Positions 62,214 through 64,000 of a DNA stretch of 64,000 nt are shown here, piece after piece. A program made the translations under genes and the position numbers. Under the pieces are notes generated by a model. That model did no database searches, was not told the origin of the DNA, and saw only the letters and a program-made list of their open reading frames with translations. This DNA comes from Sporosarcina sp. (lineage in GTDB: Bacteria; Bacillota; Bacilli; Bacillales_A; Planococcaceae), in assembly GCA_029263895.1 (NCBI GenBank), contig JARIDO010000038.1:1-64000 (forward strand). The letters run 5' to 3'. Numbering within the stretch: the first letter of the stretch is position 1; every line of letters begins with the position of its first letter.

Positions 62214-63227
62214 ATGCCTCAAGAAATAGGGAAACAATATAAAGAATTGCTGCGACAATATTTAAATGGCCAAAATGAAAAGGATCTTTATTACGGTCAG
62301 CAATTTAGCCGTCAATTCATAGAGAAAAACATTGCACCAGAAGATGTTATTGGCATTCACCAAAAAGCGTTATCTGAAGTTTTGCCGGAACTTACAAGCA
62401 CAGTTGAGCATTCTTTCGACTTTTTAATCGAAATGATGATTCACTATGGACTAGCACTTCAAGAGCATCAAAGTCTAATTCGGAAACAGGAAGAACTTCA
62501 ATTAGAAATGAATGTTGCGACGAAAGTGCAGGATACTTTACTTAAAACTGAACAACCTAATTTTAAAGGGATTGATATTGGAATGGTATCGGTTCCAGCG
62601 AAAGAAATGAATGGGGATTATGTTTACTTTTTAAATGATGGAGGAACGGAAGCATGTGTTGCAGTCGCGGATGTAATGGGGAAAGGGATTCCTGCTGCGT
62701 TGTGCATGTCGATGATTAAGTTTGGCATGGACGGTTTAAAAGGAACGAATAAACATCCACGAAAAGTGCTCAATATTGTGAACCGCATTGTAGAGAAAAG
62801 TGTAGACGATTCGATGTTTATTTCTATGTTTTATGGACAATACGACCCATCAGATTCAAGTTTTTCTTACGCGTCAGCAGGTCATGAGCCTGCACTTATG
62901 TATGATGCGTCAAAAAATGCGTTTACAGAGTTAAATGCAAAAGGATTGCTGTTAGGTGTTCAAAAAGAGGTTTTATTTGAAGAACATTCCGTCGTTTTAG
63001 ATGATGGAGACTTCGTTGCAATTATGACAGATGGTGTAACTGAAGCAAGAACTGATAATGGCTTTATAGAAGAAGAGTTAATTCAAACGCTTCTTTTAGA
63101 AGAGCGTGCATCTTGCGCACAAGTTATGGCCGATAAAGTATATAGTCGACTTTTAGAAATGCAAAACTTTCATCTAAGAGATGATTTCACTCTTGTAATA
63201 TTTAAAAAAGACCCAAAAAAGGTTTAA
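62214..63227 (+). CDS. rsbU: PP2C-type phosphatase RsbU
   Basis: A 337-aa phosphatase that dephosphorylates RsbV-P when bound by RsbT. The N-terminal RsbT-binding helical domain (about 1-85) leads to a linker coiled coil, then the PP2C/SpoIIE domain with AKEMNGDYVYF, VAVADVMGKGIPAALCMSM and VAIMTDGVTEA, whose Asp residues bind Mn. AAGGAGATGAGG precedes ATG 62214. Its final codons overlap the SigB promoter of rsbV. Confidence 0.95.
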   Translation: MPQEIGKQYKELLRQYLNGQNEKDLYYGQQFSRQFIEKNIAPEDVIGIHQKALSEVLPELTSTVEHSFDFLIEMMIHYGLALQEHQSLIRKQEELQLEMNVATKVQDTLLKTEQPNFKGIDIGMVSVPAKEMNGDYVYFLNDGGTEACVAVADVMGKGIPAALCMSMIKFGMDGLKGTNKHPRKVLNIVNRIVEKSVDDSMFISMFYGQYDPSDSSFSYASAGHEPALMYDASKNAFTELNAKGLLLGVQKEVLFEEHSVVLDDGDFVAIMTDGVTEARTDNGFIEEELIQTLLLEERASCAQVMADKVYSRLLEMQNFHLRDDFTLVIFKKDPKKV

Positions 63228-63247
63228 CTCTATCAACGAAAGGGAAG
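63222..63247 (+). promoter_or_regulatory. SigB promoter for rsbV-rsbW-sigB
   Basis: GTTTAA (63222-63227), 14 bp, GGGAAG (63242-63247). The -35 is a perfect SigB match and contains the rsbU stop codon. The location equals the autoregulatory SigB promoter in front of B. subtilis rsbV. Confidence 0.78.
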
Positions 63248-63293
63248 GTATGGAGTAATACGATTATAAAAATAGAATAATTGGGGTGGAATT

Positions 63294-63635
63294 ATGGAGT
63301 TGCAAGTAGATTTGATGGAAGAGAATAGTATACAACGCTTTAAAATAGTAGGAGAAATAGATGCATTCACAGCACCGAAGCTAAAAGAAAAACTAGATGC
63401 TACAGAAATGACTGAAGGAATGCGAGCTGAGCTTGATCTGTCAGATGTCAACTACATGGACAGTACAGGGCTTGGTGTTTTCGTTGGTTTCTATAAATCA
63501 GTTTCTGCGGTAAACGGTCACTTGCAAATTACAGGTGTAAACGCTAGGCTAAAACGTTTATTTGAAATAACTGGTCTAGGTGATGTGATGGACATAGTAT
63601 CAGAGGAAAGTGGGGACAAAGATGCAGCCTTATGA
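63294..63635 (+). CDS. rsbV: Anti-anti-sigma factor RsbV
   Basis: A 113-aa STAS protein that binds RsbW and frees SigB. The regulated serine is Ser57 in VNYMDSTGLGVFVGF. GGGGTGG precedes ATG 63294. It overlaps rsbW by 14 bp, so the two are made in fixed ratio. Confidence 0.95.
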   Translation: MELQVDLMEENSIQRFKIVGEIDAFTAPKLKEKLDATEMTEGMRAELDLSDVNYMDSTGLGVFVGFYKSVSAVNGHLQITGVNARLKRLFEITGLGDVMDIVSEESGDKDAAL

Positions 63636-64000
63636 TTATATCGAAATAAGAGTTCCCGCTAAGGCGCAATACGTTGGCGTTGCTCGTTTGACAATTTCGG
63701 GTCTTGCTAGCAGACTCGGTTTTACGTATGACGAAATAGAAGATTTGAAAATTGCATCAAGTGAAGCGATTACTAATGCGGTTCAACATGCTTACCAGGA
63801 AAGTGAAGATGGGGAAGTAGTTGTTGGTTGTGCGCTTTATGAAGATAAGATGGAAATTATGATTGCGGATCATGGGAAAAGCTTTGACTTTGAGGAAACA
63901 AAAAGACAAGTAGGTCCCTATAATGAGAACGAGGAAGTAAAGTTTCTCCGTGAAGGTGGGCTGGGCCTTTATTTAATGGAAACGCTAATGGATGATGTTA
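63622..64000 (+). CDS. rsbW: Anti-sigma-B factor kinase RsbW (partial)
   Basis: The first 126 codons of a GHKL-fold kinase/anti-sigma factor, truncated by the window end. It begins MQPYDYIEIRVPAKAQYVGV; the N box is SSEAITNAVQHAY and the G boxes are IADHGKSFDFEE and EGGLGLYLMETLMDDV. It starts at ATG 63622 inside rsbV, following GTGGGGA. sigB itself is expected just beyond the edge. Confidence 0.93.
   Translation, partial: MQPYDYIEIRVPAKAQYVGVARLTISGLASRLGFTYDEIEDLKIASSEAITNAVQHAYQESEDGEVVVGCALYEDKMEIMIADHGKSFDFEETKRQVGPYNENEEVKFLREGGLGLYLMETLMDDV

Overview
The window looks like a chromosomal segment of a low-to-mid G+C, endospore-lineage Firmicute, most likely Planococcaceae (Sporosarcina-like). 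Nearly all recognisable proteins are closest in design to Bacillus subtilis ones, Shine-Dalgarno sites are strong AGGAGG/GGTGA types, TTG and GTG starts are frequent, and the last 15 kb keeps the B. subtilis order ddl-murF-cshA-ydbS-ydbT-rhomboid-acpS-ydcC-alr-ndoAI-ndoA-rsbR-S-T-U-V-W. The genus assignment is inference from gene content; no search was run.

Layout. 1-439: the start of a leftward gene with a leader hairpin that can hide its ribosome site, a 41-bp repeat array, then niaP. 1.7-13.5 kb: housekeeping and stress genes (UDG-like protein, 3-methyladenine glycosylase, PfpI-family protein, YkvI-type membrane protein, hmp/nsrR nitric-oxide module, ppaC, Rieske oxidoreductase, DsbA-like protein, murB, USP-domain protein). 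13.8-19.6 kb: complete mrpABCDEFG Na+/H+ antiporter operon. 19.7-26.3 kb: penicillin-acylase-like enzyme, USP, cadC-cadA metal efflux with two operators, a double GNAT protein. 26.3-31.5 kb: palindromic repeat module, small stress membrane proteins, mntR, cvfB, DUF1002 protein. 31.6-42 kb: AraC-type regulator, yidC, three MFS transporters, a peptidase, cls, tcyP, a second 41-bp repeat array and two copies of a ~130-bp hairpin element. 42-45.3 kb: csoR-copZ / copA copper module. 45.7-49 kb: two adjacent RodA paralogues and a two-gene SMR transporter. 49-64 kb: cell-wall precursor genes, RNA helicase, alr, the EndoAI/EndoA toxin-antitoxin pair and the SigB stressosome operon, cut off inside rsbW.

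How the parts fit. The end of the window encodes the SigB activation pathway, and scattered small genes upstream carry SigB-type promoters (GTTTAA-N13/14-GGGTAT). These precede a 32-aa single-helix protein (29490-29588), a 51-aa DUF5670/lmo0937-like protein (26540-26695), a YtxH-like protein (31135-31482), perhaps the PfpI-family gene (3779), and rsbV itself, where the promoter sits across the end of rsbU. Metal and nitrosative-stress circuits (CadC, CsoR, MntR, NsrR) each keep recognisable sensor residues, and three of them have visible operators.

I did not find a clearly novel multigene system. The best candidates for something undescribed are the 41-bp repeat arrays, the paired-end hairpin element at convergent gene junctions, the SigB-driven micro-protein, the RBS-masking leader at the left edge, and a cysteine-free family-4-like UDG.
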